Source: Mesostigma viride (lineage: Eukaryota; Streptophyta; Mesostigmatophyceae; Mesostigmatales; Mesostigmataceae). Taken from it: 29,068 bases of DNA. A model generated the notes under the pieces. It was not told the DNA's origin and ran no database searches. It saw only the letters and a program-made list of their open reading frames with translations. Numbering within the stretch: position 1 is the stretch's first letter; each line of letters begins with the position of its first letter. The stretch is taken from contig RPFO01001030.1 in assembly GCA_009746045.1 (NCBI GenBank), positions 1 to 29,068 on the forward strand, read 5' to 3'. Positions 1 through 10,009 of this stretch are shown piece by piece. The translations under genes were made by a program, and so were the position numbers.

Positions 1-345
1 AGGAACTCGGCTTTGAGAATGGGTGAGAAATGGTGAGAAAAAGGGTGAGAAAGGTGAGAAAAGAGGGTGAGAAATGGTGAGAATGGGTGAGAAAGGTGAG
101 AAAAGAAGGGTGAGAATTGGGGTGAGAAATGGGTGAGAAAAACAGTTTCTCACCCGGGTGAGATTGCCCCAAAAAGGTGAAAAAAGGGGAAAAACGTGAG
201 AAAAATCTCAAAAAACAGGACGTGAGATAAGTGAGAAAAACGGGAGGTGTGAAACGTGAGAAAAGTGAGAAAATCAGGACGTGAGAAAAGTGAGAAAAAG
301 TGAGAAAAACAGGACGTGAGAAAGTGAGAAAAGTGAGAAAACACA
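1..345 (+). repeat. Left subterminal GGTGAGAAA repeat cluster
   Basis: About 345 bp are packed with variants of GGTGAGAAA and CGTGAGAAAA in direct orientation. A hairpin at 131-155 pairs GGGTGAGAAA with TTTCTCACCC, and CACCCGGGTG at 151-160 is a palindrome. In CACTA elements such subterminal motif clusters are usually binding sites for the element's regulatory protein (TNPA in maize En/Spm). That role here is inference. Minus-strand ORFs across this stretch are by-products of the repeat. Confidence 0.7.
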
Positions 346-506
346 GCGCTGAAAAACACACCCATAATGCAATATGCTGGCAGCAGACACATGCATGCAG
401 TGCAGTAACAACCGCTGTTCAAACAGCACGAACAATAATGATTTTTTCATTAATGTTTGAATAATTTTAATGTTTACAGCTGCAAGAACCCGTTGATTCA
501 ACTATT

Positions 507-655
507 CAACACTGTTATGGCGTTATGTACATTTCGGCATTCAAATATGCCTTTTCAACACAGTCTGTTATGGCGTTATGACATCTTCGGCATTCAATGC
601 CTGTTCAACACAGTCTGTTATGGCGTTATGACATCTTTCGCATTCAATGCCTATC
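507..655 (+). repeat. Three tandem copies of a ~50-bp unit
   Basis: Units begin near 507, 556 and 606. Each has TTCAACAC, then CTGTTATGGCGTTATG, then GGCATTCAA or CGCATTCAA. The third copy decays after 650. No coding function is suggested. Between 656 and 1170 I see only non-coding sequence, with a loose direct repeat (about 803-870 against 1025-1100) around the shared string ATCAGATCCTTGACATAGA. Confidence 0.7.
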
Positions 656-1570
656 ATCAAATACTATATGGTAGCTAGCTAACAAAGCGGGCCGGTCGAC
701 AGGGCGTCACATGCTGACTTGAAAGTGGAACCGCTTGCATTTTTACTCTCGTGGTCCCTGCAAGAAATAAAGCAAACCGACACAATATACGCAAGAGGAA
801 AAGAAATCAGATCCTTGACATAGATGTAAGCGTTCTACAAGGATCTTGAGCTCAGCAAATGTGTATGGCAAATCATAATTCCTAACATACAATTCTACAC
901 ATCCATGCATGCAAGAGGCCGGGGGAAAAAAAAACAGGCCCTTGCAGATAAACATCTATACCTTCAAATGCCAAAATAATGACACCTATAATTCCCCTAA
1001 AATGAAAGCAGTGCAGAGAAAAAAAGACATCAGATCCTTGACATAGACATTCTACAAGGAAGAGCTCACCAGCACCTAACGGTCCATGCAGCAAATGTGT
1101 AGAACCAACACTCACTCTTATGGCAAAGCAGCCCCATGTGGCAAGGCAGCACCATACACATGAATCACAACCATGCGCCAGATGTCACACGAGCAAGGCA
1201 CAACGTTGTCGTCGGATCAGAAAGCAACAAACGTGAGCGGGCCCAAATCTGAGATTCCGCGGAACACAGAAAATAAGAAGCTCAGAAGCTACCAGCAAGG
1301 GATCGAACATATGACCTTTGGCATGATTTCGCGGCTGTGTGAGTCTCCTGATCCGAAGGCATCTCACTTAATTAACGTTTCGAAACAGCCAAACTGCGGA
1401 AAATCTCTTACCGGAGAGAGTTGCCAATATCAAGGAGACAACCAGCGCAGGCCAGAAATCGGGAGAATCCGGACCATGGTTAGCTCGAGCCTGCCGTTAT
1501 CTTGTCCGCGTTTTCGAGTCGTGCAGGATTATGAATATGAATGGAGATGGAAATGTGTAGCCTTGTGCAT

Positions 1571-1643
1571 TGAAATTACGGCTGGCTGACGTGAAGAGCG
1601 ACTACATGACCTACACGGTGGGGCCGGAAACGGCTTGCTTGAT
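1571..1643 (+). repeat. Coding-like fragment, inverted copy at 2401-2478
   Basis: This stretch matches the reverse complement of 2401-2478, with a few substitutions and a small indel. Read on the plus strand in the frame KLRLADVKSDYMTYTVGPET, it stays open to about 1749. The opposite-strand copy encodes a similar peptide containing MTYTVGPETACLI. Conservation of the reading frame in both copies suggests an old exon that was duplicated and inverted inside the element. The protein family is not recognised and no complete gene is visible. The stretch 1650-2005 has no other feature I can support. Confidence 0.5.
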
Positions 1644-2005
1644 TGTGTTTCATCGTGGGCAACGAGTCCAACAACTACTTTCTCTGGGCGGCAAACTGCG
1701 GCAAATTGAACGCAAACCTCATCATGAAATCTTGACCGTCGAAATCTAACAATCCGACGACTTATGCAGTATGCCGCGTAATTTTTCTGTTGCGGGAGAG
1801 CCGTTGGGCCGGTTCCCGACGCGGGCGACCAGTGGTTTTGCGTTAAGTTAACTTAGCTGAAGTTCCCCAAGCCGCATGATGGCTCTCATCGACGGCCTCA
1901 GTCTATTGACGCGTCGGCCCGATTTTGGCGGCACCCAATTTGACCCCAACGGCACCTACCGACAAAGGGCATACGTACGTTTCACGCGCACCACGACCTT
2001 CGAGC

Positions 2006-2105
2006 TCTGCTATGGCGGTGGTGCCGTGGGGCCCGCATCAGACTGCGGGCCCTTATCTGCTTTGGCGGTGCTGCCGTTGGGCCCGCATCAGAATTCAGGC
2101 CCTTT
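2006..2105 (+). repeat. Two tandem copies of a 50-bp GC-rich unit
   Basis: Copies start at 2006 and 2056. Each begins TCTGCT(A/T)TGGCGGTG and contains GGGCCCGCATCAGA followed by a GGCCC block. The first copy can fold through CCCGCA and TGCGGG. This is non-coding, and the plus-strand ORFs over it show no recognisable protein. Confidence 0.6.
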
Positions 2106-2400
2106 ATGCATGCGGGCCATTAATGCATGTTACTTTTTTAGTCTTCTGCATACAAATATGAAGCAATGAGGTCGTGTCCTCTGGATTTTTGCACTGCAAA
2201 TGGCATTTGCACCGTGTGCAGTTCCTGGACGTTTGGAAACATGCATGATGGCATGTGGCTAATGTAATGACTGACTAGCTAGACCGTTTCAGTGGTTTTT
2301 CATTTGCGGGTATTTCCTCGTAAATGGTGGGAAAGCGATCGCAGCAATGGTTCTCACCACTAGACACTCCCGGCCAGTGAAGCTCGAAAAACACGCCCTG

Positions 2401-2478
2401 ATCAAGCAAGCTGTTTCCGGCCCCACTGTATAGGTCATCTTACAGTCGCTCTTTGCGTAAGCCAGCCATAATTTCAAT
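2401..2478 (-). repeat. Inverted copy of the coding-like fragment at 1571-1643
   Basis: On the minus strand a short ORF (2477 down to 2289) starts MKLWLAYAKSDCKMTYTVGP. It is the counterpart of the plus-strand fragment near 1571. Together the two copies could form a long stem in RNA or single-stranded DNA. Function unknown. Confidence 0.5.
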
Positions 2479-2498
2479 GAACAAGGCTACACATTTGC

Positions 2499-2567
2499 AT
2501 ACTCTTTGCTTGGTTATCGGTGTGCCTTTGTTTGGATGCAGGGGGGATCGCTGTGCTGACACAACGC
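2499..2567 (+). repeat. 69-bp direct repeat (first copy) ending in a coding-like exon
   Basis: This segment repeats at 2889-2957 with a few changes. Both copies run from ACTCTTTGCT through a TTTG(T)-rich stretch ending ATGCAG, a plausible splice acceptor, into GATCGCTGTGCTGACACAAC. After the first copy a short coding-like frame follows (HNAARDLLVEDALPKADYSD, about 2561-2643) and meets GTGAGC, a good donor. This looks like a duplicated intron-exon border. The exon frame meets a TGA just upstream, so it is not clearly functional. Confidence 0.45.
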
Positions 2568-2785
2568 GGCAAGGGATTTGCTGGTAGAAGATGCCCTTCC
2601 CAAGGCTGATTACAGCGACCCTGCGAATGGCGACGAGGCCTACTGGTGAGCCTTGTTTTTTGCAAATGCTACTTACGCCGTCTGCTTTGGTTATTTTAAT
2701 TCAGTCCTATTGAAAGGCGCCTTGGGATTAGCCATGCAATCATGTTTTACTGTCACAAAGCCAGCCCTAGTAATTAATATCTAGT

Positions 2786-3874
2786 TTGTTTGGTTTTACC
2801 CATCCGGGTGCCATGATCTTGCCGCCAGTAAAAGCGTCCTGTGTTGTATCTGTTCTATTTTTTTTAATAACCAATACTTGCAATAATAATACTCTTTGCT
2901 GGGTTATCGGTGTGCGTTTGTTTGAATGCAGGCGAGATCGCTGTGCTGACACAACGTTCAACGTGCTTGCATGGGCATCATTAAACCTGACGCCGCTTGT
3001 GCCGCAAGGCATTGTAGCGGCGTGTGGGGGCGTGAAGCGCTACGCGGATTCTTTCCACAAAGTCAGGATACACGGGTTCAACTACCGCACGGAGGCTGCG
3101 GACCAATCCCAGGGAAAGCGGCACAAGAATGCGGGAGTTGCGGTGCATGGCCCGGGCGGTGTAGACTTTGGTTTCATTACACACATTCTGAAGGCCAGGT
3201 TAGAGTACCCACGAGGGGGCTGGGAATGGCAGCTGTTGTTGAAGGTGGAGCTTTTTGATCGCCTTCATGTCGCTCACCTGCCCCACGAGAGGTTGGTGGT
3301 CATCAGCAGCGCACAGGCCCCCAGGTCGTCGTGCCTTGTGTTGCCAGGTGCAGTGAGCTCAGTTGGGTATGTCGTCGATGAATGCTATGCTCCCGAAATG
3401 GTGGTAATCCCTGCCAAACTGCCATGGAGCATGGCACATCAGGCGCAATCTGCCCTCAGTAACCATGTGTATCACAGCGTGGCAGCAGATTTCCCCACCA
3501 TGCCGCAGTTTGAAGTGATTGAGGAGGGTGAGCCGATGCCACCGCCACCGCCTAGTGGCAAGAAGAAAGGCAAGAAGAAGGGGTCCAAGAAGAAGAAGGT
3601 GGCAGCGGCAGACCTAGGTGATGGCGACGTGGTGCGCCGCGCTGGCAAGGCACCTGCTCGAGGGCGCAGCCGCAAGCGTGGTGCTCCCACAGATGCTGGA
3701 CCTAGCCAGCCCACCGTTGTAATTGAGGAGGTCCCTATGGCAAAGAGGGCCAGTGGAAGGCAGCGTAAAGCTGTGAACTATTGCGACACTAGTGGGGATG
3801 ACACTATGTCATCAGAAGATGATGTTGATGCAAGCAACCCCTCGGACAGCAGTTCTGAAGAAGATGACTATTGA
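2786..3874 (+). CDS. CACTA-type transposase, C-terminal fragment
   Basis: The open frame gives 362 residues, but the reliable part starts after a likely splice acceptor (ATGCAG ending at 2931), so the first ~50 residues are probably intron read-through. Residues about 105-140 read FHKVRIHGFNYRTE, then KNAGVAV, then a DFGFI segment. This resembles the region after DUF4218 in plant and algal CACTA proteins (family pattern FxxxxINGxxFxT...QNSGV...YYGxI). A proline patch and lysine-rich stretch follow (GKKKGKKKGSKKKK, near residue 260), then arginine-rich sequence like a nuclear localisation signal, and a highly acidic serine-rich tail ending SSSEEDDY. An AATAAA lies at 4019-4024. The catalytic N-terminal half is not seen, so this is a remnant or the last exon of a broken gene. 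Family assignment is moderate. Confidence 0.5.
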   Translation: MFGFTHPGAMILPPVKASCVVSVLFFLITNTCNNNTLCWVIGVRLFECRRDRCADTTFNVLAWASLNLTPLVPQGIVAACGGVKRYADSFHKVRIHGFNYRTEAADQSQGKRHKNAGVAVHGPGGVDFGFITHILKARLEYPRGGWEWQLLLKVELFDRLHVAHLPHERLVVISSAQAPRSSCLVLPGAVSSVGYVVDECYAPEMVVIPAKLPWSMAHQAQSALSNHVYHSVAADFPTMPQFEVIEEGEPMPPPPPSGKKKGKKKGSKKKKVAAADLGDGDVVRRAGKAPARGRSRKRGAPTDAGPSQPTVVIEEVPMAKRASGRQRKAVNYCDTSGDDTMSSEDDVDASNPSDSSSEEDDY

Positions 3875-4018
3875 TTTAATTTGGGCATGACAGCATTGTT
3901 TATGGAATGATGTGCTGTTTTATATTGTATGACAACCCTATATTAATTGCACCTTTGTGCACCCTATAATGCATATCAAAGTGGTGTTGAGTTTTTTTTC
4001 ACGTTAAGGACTTAATGA

Positions 4019-4024
4019 AATAAA
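4019..4024 (+). promoter_or_regulatory. AATAAA polyadenylation signal
   Basis: AATAAA sits 145 bp downstream of the stop at 3872-3874, in an AT-rich 3' untranslated region and just before the right subterminal repeats. It supports transcription of the upstream frame on the plus strand. Confidence 0.5.
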
Positions 4025-4053
4025 GCTCATGATTTTTCTCGTGTTACACTCTT

Positions 4054-4373
4054 GGTGAGAAATTTCTCACCACGTTGACTTGTGATTTTTCTCGTGTTAG
4101 TGATTTTTCTCGTGTTGGTGAGAAACTTCTCAATTTTCTCAATTTTCTCACTTTTTCTCACCCATTCTCACCTTTTTTCTCACTTTAGGGTTTTTTCTCA
4201 CCCCAATCTCACCAAAACCCCCTTTTTCTCACCAAAATCTCACCCTGGTGAGATTTTTTGCCTAGCGTTTGCGGAAAAAAATTGAGATTTTTCTCAATTT
4301 TCTCAAAAAATTCTCACAAAAGGTGAGAAAATTGAGGGTTTTGAGAAAATTCTCAGAATCTGAGTTCCTAGTG
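4054..4373 (-). repeat. Right subterminal repeats and terminal inverted repeat
   Basis: Repeats here are mostly TTTCTCACC, the inverse of the left cluster, with a perfect 18-bp palindrome GGTGAGAAATTTCTCACC at 4054-4071. Several copies of GATTTTTCTCGTGTT occur at 4031-4115. Some GGTGAGAAA units in the left-cluster orientation remain near 4320-4330. The terminal inverted repeat occupies about 4352-4373 and ends TAGTG. The small plus-strand ORF at 4082-4285 is a repeat by-product. Confidence 0.65.
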
Positions 4374-4613
4374 TAGCATAAATACCACAAAAATGCAGTT
4401 TTTCATGGTTTTTCAAGGGTTTCATCACACATGTGCATATATAATGACATCAAATGAACTCAGTTGGACCTGGAACTTGGCACATGTTCGAAACACATCC
4501 CATGCAGCCTGCCCACAAAGCTTCAGGGTGGTTGGATGACAAATTGGTGACAGATGCTAGCATAAATACCACAGAAAAAGCAGCTTTCTATTGTTCTTAC
4601 AAGGGTTTCATGG
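4374..4613 (+). repeat. Spaced direct repeat next to the transposon
   Basis: AGCATAAATACCACA with a following AAGGGTTTCAT occurs at about 4375-4423 and again at 4559-4610, a period near 185 bp. It lies directly outside the CACTA right end, so the element may have inserted into a tandem repeat. The plus-strand ORF at 4454-4717 shows no recognisable domain. Confidence 0.45.
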
Positions 4614-4756
4614 CAATCATTCCACCTTGGTGTACAGAAGGTTCCAAACAACACATCATTACATTATGCATCATATTTAGAATGCAGGAAGGCATACTTG
4701 GGGGCACATGCCTATAGTACAATGCATTAATAACACAGCTCTAGCCAGCTAGCTAG

Positions 4757-5011
4757 CTATATAGTGGCTAATGCCACACCCGGGGGCACGTTCTCACGGC
4801 CCTGCTGCATCCTTTTCCTTTTCTTCTTCTCTGCATCTGACAGGGGCCTGCCCCCCATCCTCTCATCCACCAGCCTGGTGAGCACCCTGACGTTGGTGAC
4901 TTGCGTCCGCTACCCTACCCCCATGGCACGCTTGGCCTTACGCTTGGTGAAGGTGGAGGGGTGGGTGCGACAGTTGGTCTGGGTTTTCATCACCCCATTC
5001 CCCCAGTGCAT
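4757..5011 (-). pseudogene. Basic coding-like fragment with an in-frame stop
   Basis: On the minus strand the frame starting at 5011 ([14 protein letters not shown]) runs to a TAG at 4757-4759, interrupted by one internal TAG near 4911. After the stop it continues as charged helical sequence ([14 protein letters not shown], then [14 protein letters not shown]). The composition and clean frame either side of one stop suggest a decayed exon. Alternatively an intron border hides the stop. The family is not recognised. Confidence 0.25.
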
Positions 5012-5039
5012 GCGTGTGCTCCAACGCCTAAGCAGAGAA

Positions 5040-5142
5040 GCACACACACACACATACACACACACACACACGTTGATCCCTTACCCACCCACACACACAC
5101 AACCACATACACATGTATCCACCCACCCATGCATACACGTAG

Positions 5143-5189
<47 letters not shown>

Positions 5190-5190
5190 G

Positions 5191-5225
<35 letters not shown>
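5040..5225 (+). repeat. CA and ACGC microsatellites
   Basis: An interrupted (CA)n tract spans about 5040-5110, followed by a (GCAC)n or (ACGC)n tract from about 5142 to 5225. Both can adopt Z-DNA. Cysteine/valine/arginine-rich minus-strand ORFs here are artefacts of the repeat. Confidence 0.9.
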
Positions 5226-5235
5226 GTCATACATA

Positions 5236-6544
5236 CCCTCCCTCCCTCCCTCCGTCCCTCCCTCCCTCCCTCCCTCCCTCCCTCCCTCCCTCCCCCTCCC
5301 TCCCTCCTCCCTCCCTCCCTCCCTCCCTCCCTCCCTCCCTCCTCCCTCCCTCCCTCCCTCCCTCCCTCCTCCCTCCCTCCCTCCCTCCCTCCCTCCCTCC
5401 CTCCCTCCTCCCTCCCTCCCTCCCTCCCTCCCTCCCTCCCTCCTCCCTCCCTCCCTCCCTCCTCCCTCCCTCCTCCCTCCTCCCTCCCTCCCTCCCTCCC
5501 TCCCTCCTCCCTCCCTCCTCCCTCCCTCCCTCCCTCCTCCCCCTCCCTCCCTCCCTCCCTCCTCCTCCCTCCCTCCTCCCTCCCTCCTCCCTCCTCCTCC
5601 CTCCCTCCCTCCCTCCCTCCCTCCTCCTCCCTCCCTCCTCCTCTCCTCCCTCCCTCCCTCCTCCCTCCTCCCTCCCTCCCTCCCTCCCTCCCTCCCTCCC
5701 TCCCTCCCTCCCTCCTCCCTCCCTCCCCCTCCCTCCCTCCTCCCTCCTCCCTCCTCCTCCCTCCTCCCTCCCTCCCTCCCTCCCTCCCTCCCTCCTCCCT
5801 CCCTCCCTCCCTCCTCCCTCCCTCCCTCCTCCCTCCCTCCCTCCCTCCTCCCTCCTCCCTCCCTCCCTCCCTCCTCCCTCCCCCTCCTCCCTCCTCCCTC
5901 CCTCCCTCCTCCCTCCTCCCTCCTCCCTCCCTCCCTCCCTCCCTCCCTCCCTCCCTCCCTCCCTCCTCCCTCCCTCCCTCCCTCCTCCCTCCCTCCTCCC
6001 TCCCTCCCTCCCTCCCTCCCTCCCTCCCTCCCTCCTCCCTCCCTCCCTCCCTCCCTCCCTCCCTCCCTCCCTCCCTCCCTCCCCCTCCCTCCCTCCCTCC
6101 CTCCTCCCCCTCCCTCCCTCCCTCCTCCCTCCTCCCTCCCTCCCTCCTCCCTCCCTCCCTCCCTCCCTCCTCCCTCCCTCCCTCCCTCCTCCCTCCCCTC
6201 CCTCCCTCCCTCCCTCCCCCTCCCCTCCCTCCCTCCCTCCCTCCCTCCCTCCCTCCCTCCTCCCTCCCTCCCTCCCTCCCTCCCTCCCTCCCTCCCTCCC
6301 TCCCTCCCCCTCCTCCCTCCCTCCCTCCTCCCTCCCTCCCCTCCCTCCTCCCTCCCTCCCTCCCTCCCTCCCTCCCTCCCTCCCTCCCTCCCTCCCTCCC
6401 TCCCTCCCCCTCCCTCCCTCCTCCCTCCTCCCTCCCTCCCTCCCTCCCCTCTCCCTCCCTCCCTCCCTCCCTCCCTCCCTCCCTCCCTCCCTCCCTCCCT
6501 CCCTCCCTCCCTCCCTCCCTCCCTCCCTCCCTCCCCCCTCCCTC
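5236..6544 (+). repeat. 1.3-kb polypyrimidine CCCT/CCT satellite tract
   Basis: This is an almost uninterrupted run of CCCT units with scattered CCT and CCCCCT units. The plus strand has essentially no purines for about 1.3 kb; the complementary strand is GGGA/GGA. Irregular mixing of 3-, 4- and 6-base units keeps several frames open on both strands, giving spurious proline/serine/leucine or glycine/arginine/glutamate ORFs up to ~650 codons. The tract should form triplex (H-DNA) or G-quadruplex structures on the purine strand. Confidence 0.95.
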
Positions 6545-7551
6545 ATTCATACACCCGTTCATTCATGCATGCAGCCGCTCATCATTAACACGCCTCAGTT
6601 GGGAAACTCACGGGGTATGAGCTATGAAACGGGCGGTAAGAAAGGAAGAAGGAGCCGCCTCCCCAACATGCCGCCCGGCAAAGGCAGCGATGGGCCGTCC
6701 AGGAGGGAAACACTGCGCTTTGCCTTATACGCCGGGGTGCGCAGGCGACGTGCGGGCACTGTCGCGTGTAAATTTGCCTGCCCGCCCCAGTCCTTCTCGG
6801 AACGCCTCCCCAGAGCATGCCGTCATGGTAAGAGCTCTTTTCGCCCGTCGCCGGAAGCTTAAACCACAAGAATACGCCGGTTAATGACCAGAAAATGGGG
6901 GGTTGTCGACGTTATAAACCAGTAGCTGTGGTTTTTCCCGCACCCCGAGCACACTCCGAACGGGGCCAGCAAGCCCCGCCCGCAGGATAAACACCGGGCG
7001 ATGTTGCTGCGCCCAAGGGAAGTCATATAGCTGCAAGAAAAGACGAAAAAGCGATTAAAAGCACGACATGCAGTGTTGCCCCTGTCAGCGCTCCTATAAT
7101 TCTCACTTTTTCGCGGAAGGGGCGTAAAAATCGGAAACGCAAAATTAAGGGAAATCCTACGCTGGGTTTCTTTAAAATGATGTAAGGAACTGGTAGAACG
7201 TGTTCGCTTCCACCGTCAATTAGTTTGGGCAACGAGACCTTACCTTAAAGATGCACGGGTCTGGTCGGACGGCGAGCAAAAACTGCGCCAACTGCGTGCT
7301 TGTCCTCGTTCACACCCAATACAGCAGCGTTTCGCGAGTTTTTTTGTGAATAATATTTTTCCCTATGACAATGCCGTTCGAACAAGCGAAATCCGGTACA
7401 CAATGGCTTCGTATTCCGTGAGAAATAAATTTTCAGCTACCATAGCCTTGCACACCGAATTTCAGTCAACATTGCACGCGCGCACCGAATTTCGTCAACT
7501 TTCGCGCGGGAATTACCGCGGAACGCCCCGGCGCTGCGCCGGATTGATGTG
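6545..7551. other. About 1 kb with no recognised gene
   Basis: Short ORFs (6624-6884 plus, 7023-7232 minus, 7346-7552 plus) show no recognisable domains. A direct repeat of ACCGAATTTC(A)GTCAAC occurs at about 7456-7471 and 7484-7498. A GC-rich hairpin (CCGGCG, loop CTG, CGCCGG) at 7528-7542 sits immediately before the minisatellite. Confidence 0.5.
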
Positions 7552-9019
7552 ATGGATGGTGGTGGTGGGTGGCTGGCACGCATGGATGATGGTGGTGGGT
7601 GGCTGGCATGCATGGATGGTGGTGGTGGGGTGCTGGCATGCATGGATGGTGGTGGTGGGTGGCTGGCACGCATGGATGGTGGTGGTGGGTGGCTGGCACG
7701 CATGGATGATGGTGGTGGGGTGCTGGCACGCATGGATGGTGGTGGTGGGTGGCTGGCACGCATGGATGGTGGTGGTGGGGTGCTGGCACGCATGGATGGT
7801 GGTGGTGGGTGGCTGGCATGCATGGATGGTGGTGGTGGGGTGCTGGCACGCATGGATGGTGGTGGGGTGCTGGCATGCATGGATGATGGTGGTGGGGTGC
7901 TGGCATGCATGGATGGTGGTGGTGGGTGGCTGGCATGCATGGATGGTGGTGGTGGGGTGCTGGCATGCATGGATGATGGTGGTGGGGTGCTGGCATGCAT
8001 GGATGGTGGTGGTGGGTGGCTGGCACGCATGGATGGTGGTGGTGGTGGCTGGCACGCATGGATGATGGTGGTGGGGTGCTGGCATGCATGGATGATGGTG
8101 GTGGGGTGCTGGCATGCATGGATGGTGGTGGTGGGTGGCTGGCACGCATGGATGGTGGTGGTGGGTGGCTGGCACGCATGGATGATGGTGGTGGGGTGCT
8201 GGCACGCATGGATGGTGGTGGTGGGTGGCTGGCACGCATGGATGGTGGTGGTGGGTGGCTGGCATGCATGGATGGTGGTGGTGGGTGGCTGGCACGCATG
8301 GATGGTGGTGGTGGGGTGCTGGCACGCATGGATGATGGTGGTGGGTGGCTGGCATGCATGGATGGTGGTGGTGGGGTGCTGGCACGCATGGATGATGGTG
8401 GTGGGGTGCTGGCATGCATGGATGATGGTGGTGGGGTGCTGGCATGCATGGATGGTGGTGGTGGGTGGCTGGCACGCATGGATGGTGGTGGTGGGTGGCT
8501 GGCACGCATGGATGATGGTGGTGGGGTGCTGGCACGCATGGATGGTGGTGGTGGGTGGCTGGCACGCATGGATGGTGGTGGTGGGGTGCTGGCACGCATG
8601 GATGGTGGTGGTGGGTGGCTGGCAGGCATGGATGGTGGTGGTGGGGTGCTGGCACGCATGGATGGTGGTGGTGGGGTGCTGGCATGCCGTGGATGATGGT
8701 GGTGGGGTGCTGGCATGCATGGATGGTGGTGGTGGGGTGCTGGCACGCATGGATGGTGGTGGTGGGGTGCTGGCACGCATGGATGATGGTGGTGGGGTGC
8801 TGGCACGCATGGATGGTGGTGGTGGGTGGCTGGCACGCATGGATGGTGGTGGTGGGTGGCTGGCATGCATGGATGGTGGTGGTGGGTGGCTGGCACGCAT
8901 GGATGGTGGTGGTGGGGTGCTGGCACGCATGGATGATGGTGGTGGGGTGCTGGCACGCATGGATGGTGGTGGTGGGGTGCTGGCACGCATGGATGATGGT
9001 GGTGGGGTGCTGGCACGCA
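7552..9019 (+). repeat. 30-bp minisatellite, left block (~49 units)
   Basis: Tandem units of about 30 bp begin ATGGATGGTGGTGG and end GGCACGC. Units vary at a few fixed positions: GGATGGTGG or GGATGATGG, GGGTGGCTGG or GGGGTGCTGG, GCACGC or GCATGC. Rare units are shortened (near 7860 and 8043) or altered (GGCAGGC near 8622; TGCCGTGG near 8685). Since 30 is a multiple of three and the unit lacks stops, several frames stay open over more than 1.5 kb; the predicted MDGGGG, HAWMVVVG and HHHHPC proteins are artefacts. The block stops exactly where the retrotransposon begins. Confidence 0.95.
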
Positions 9020-10009
9020 TGTCACGGACGCGCGCTATGTCATCCGGGCGCCCACTATGCACAAGACCGGTGACGTGCGCAAGGAATTTGTCTTCTACGC
9101 ATTTTCGACAAAGGCTAGTGACCGGGGGGGACACTAGCACTTGCAGCATAAGAGCGGACGAAAGTGTACGTGCACGCGCGCCGGGCCAGGCACAGCTGGG
9201 CGCGCAGCACTGACTTGAGCGGACGGCAGCACAAGTGTGCAGCGTCGAGAGGATCATACGCGTGTTAGTGGACAGCTGGAGCTGAAGCTGACTGCTGGAC
9301 TTCAACAGCGCCGAGGCTATTGACAGGCCAGGTGTCTTTGTGGTGTAGAATAGCGGGTCAACGTTATGAGGACTGGACAGAAAATGGAAAAGGACAATTT
9401 GCGGTGCGGAGCCAGATCGCTGGAATGAATGCGAAATCGCTGGCAGCCCTAAAAAGGGATTTCTTCTAGAAAGGAACGATTAGACGCAATGTTTGCTGGG
9501 CCACTCACACGCAAGGTGTGAGCGTGCAGATTGTCTGAAGGATATTATGCTTCGACCTTGCTGGACGTGACTCAATGTCGGACATTCCCAGGGACAGAAA
9601 TGCCGGAGCCTCTAGGAGATGAGATCGGCAACAGGGTAGCAATTTAGATTTGTCGGGATGCCTTCCTGCTTTTGTTGGCATGTGTGGTAGAAAGCCAGGA
9701 CGGCAACTGGAATGCGGTTTCTATTCGCATGGTTCAGGCAGCAAGATAGTTTTGGCATTCCTGGCTGGACTGACAAGTGTGGCGTGTGTCATGCGTGTGG
9801 CATGACGAATGGTTTGGTTCATAGTCGAAGAGGACTCTCACGCAGCGTGTAGTCTCTTCGAGTCTCTCGTTAGTGGCCTTCGTGTTTCTCCCTTTCCTTG
9901 GGAGCAAGGCCGGTAGCATGTCATGGAGCGCTGCCTAACTGCGGGCTCGTGAGCATGGAGTGCATCGATATTGAGACTATCAACGTGTTGTAATTGTATT
10001 AACTTTCTC

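Larger units (their letters stand above)
1..4373. mobile_element. CACTA (EnSpm)-type DNA transposon, left tip cut by window edge
   Basis: The right end, read on the minus strand from 4373, begins CACTAGGAACTCAGATTCTG. The window itself begins AGGAACTCGGCTTTGAGAAT, so the two ends form an imperfect terminal inverted repeat, with the left CACT presumably just outside the window. CACTA termini with inverted subterminal repeat clusters are the hallmark of EnSpm elements. The clusters here are GGTGAGAAA-type units at 1-345 and mainly TTCTCACC-type units at 4054-4340. Inside lies a gene piece (to 3874) resembling the C-terminal part of CACTA transposases, which agrees independently. No N-terminal TNP2 catalytic region was recognised between 350 and 2780, so this copy is probably defective. 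The 3-bp target duplication typical of the family (TAG at 4374-4376 would be the right copy) cannot be checked without the left flank. Confidence 0.7.

Noticed and set aside
1280-1375. Possible minus-strand tRNA (TTCGATC loop-like string near 1300)
   Set aside because: No pairing T-stem, acceptor stem or A-box could be drawn.
1173-1589. 138-codon plus-strand ORF
   Set aside because: No domain, composition like random sequence, inside a decayed transposon region.
5236-6544. Long ORFs rich in Pro/Ser/Leu (plus) and Gly/Arg/Glu (minus)
   Set aside because: They are translations of the CCCT satellite and carry no independent coding signal.
5236-6544. Telomeric array
   Set aside because: The unit is CCCT/CCT, not a TTTAGGG- or TTAGGG-type repeat, and unique DNA lies on both sides.
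7437-9305. ORFs of 390-622 codons with HHHHPC, MRASTPPP or MDGGGG repeats
   Set aside because: Products of the 30-bp minisatellite, open in several frames on both strands because the unit is a multiple of three.
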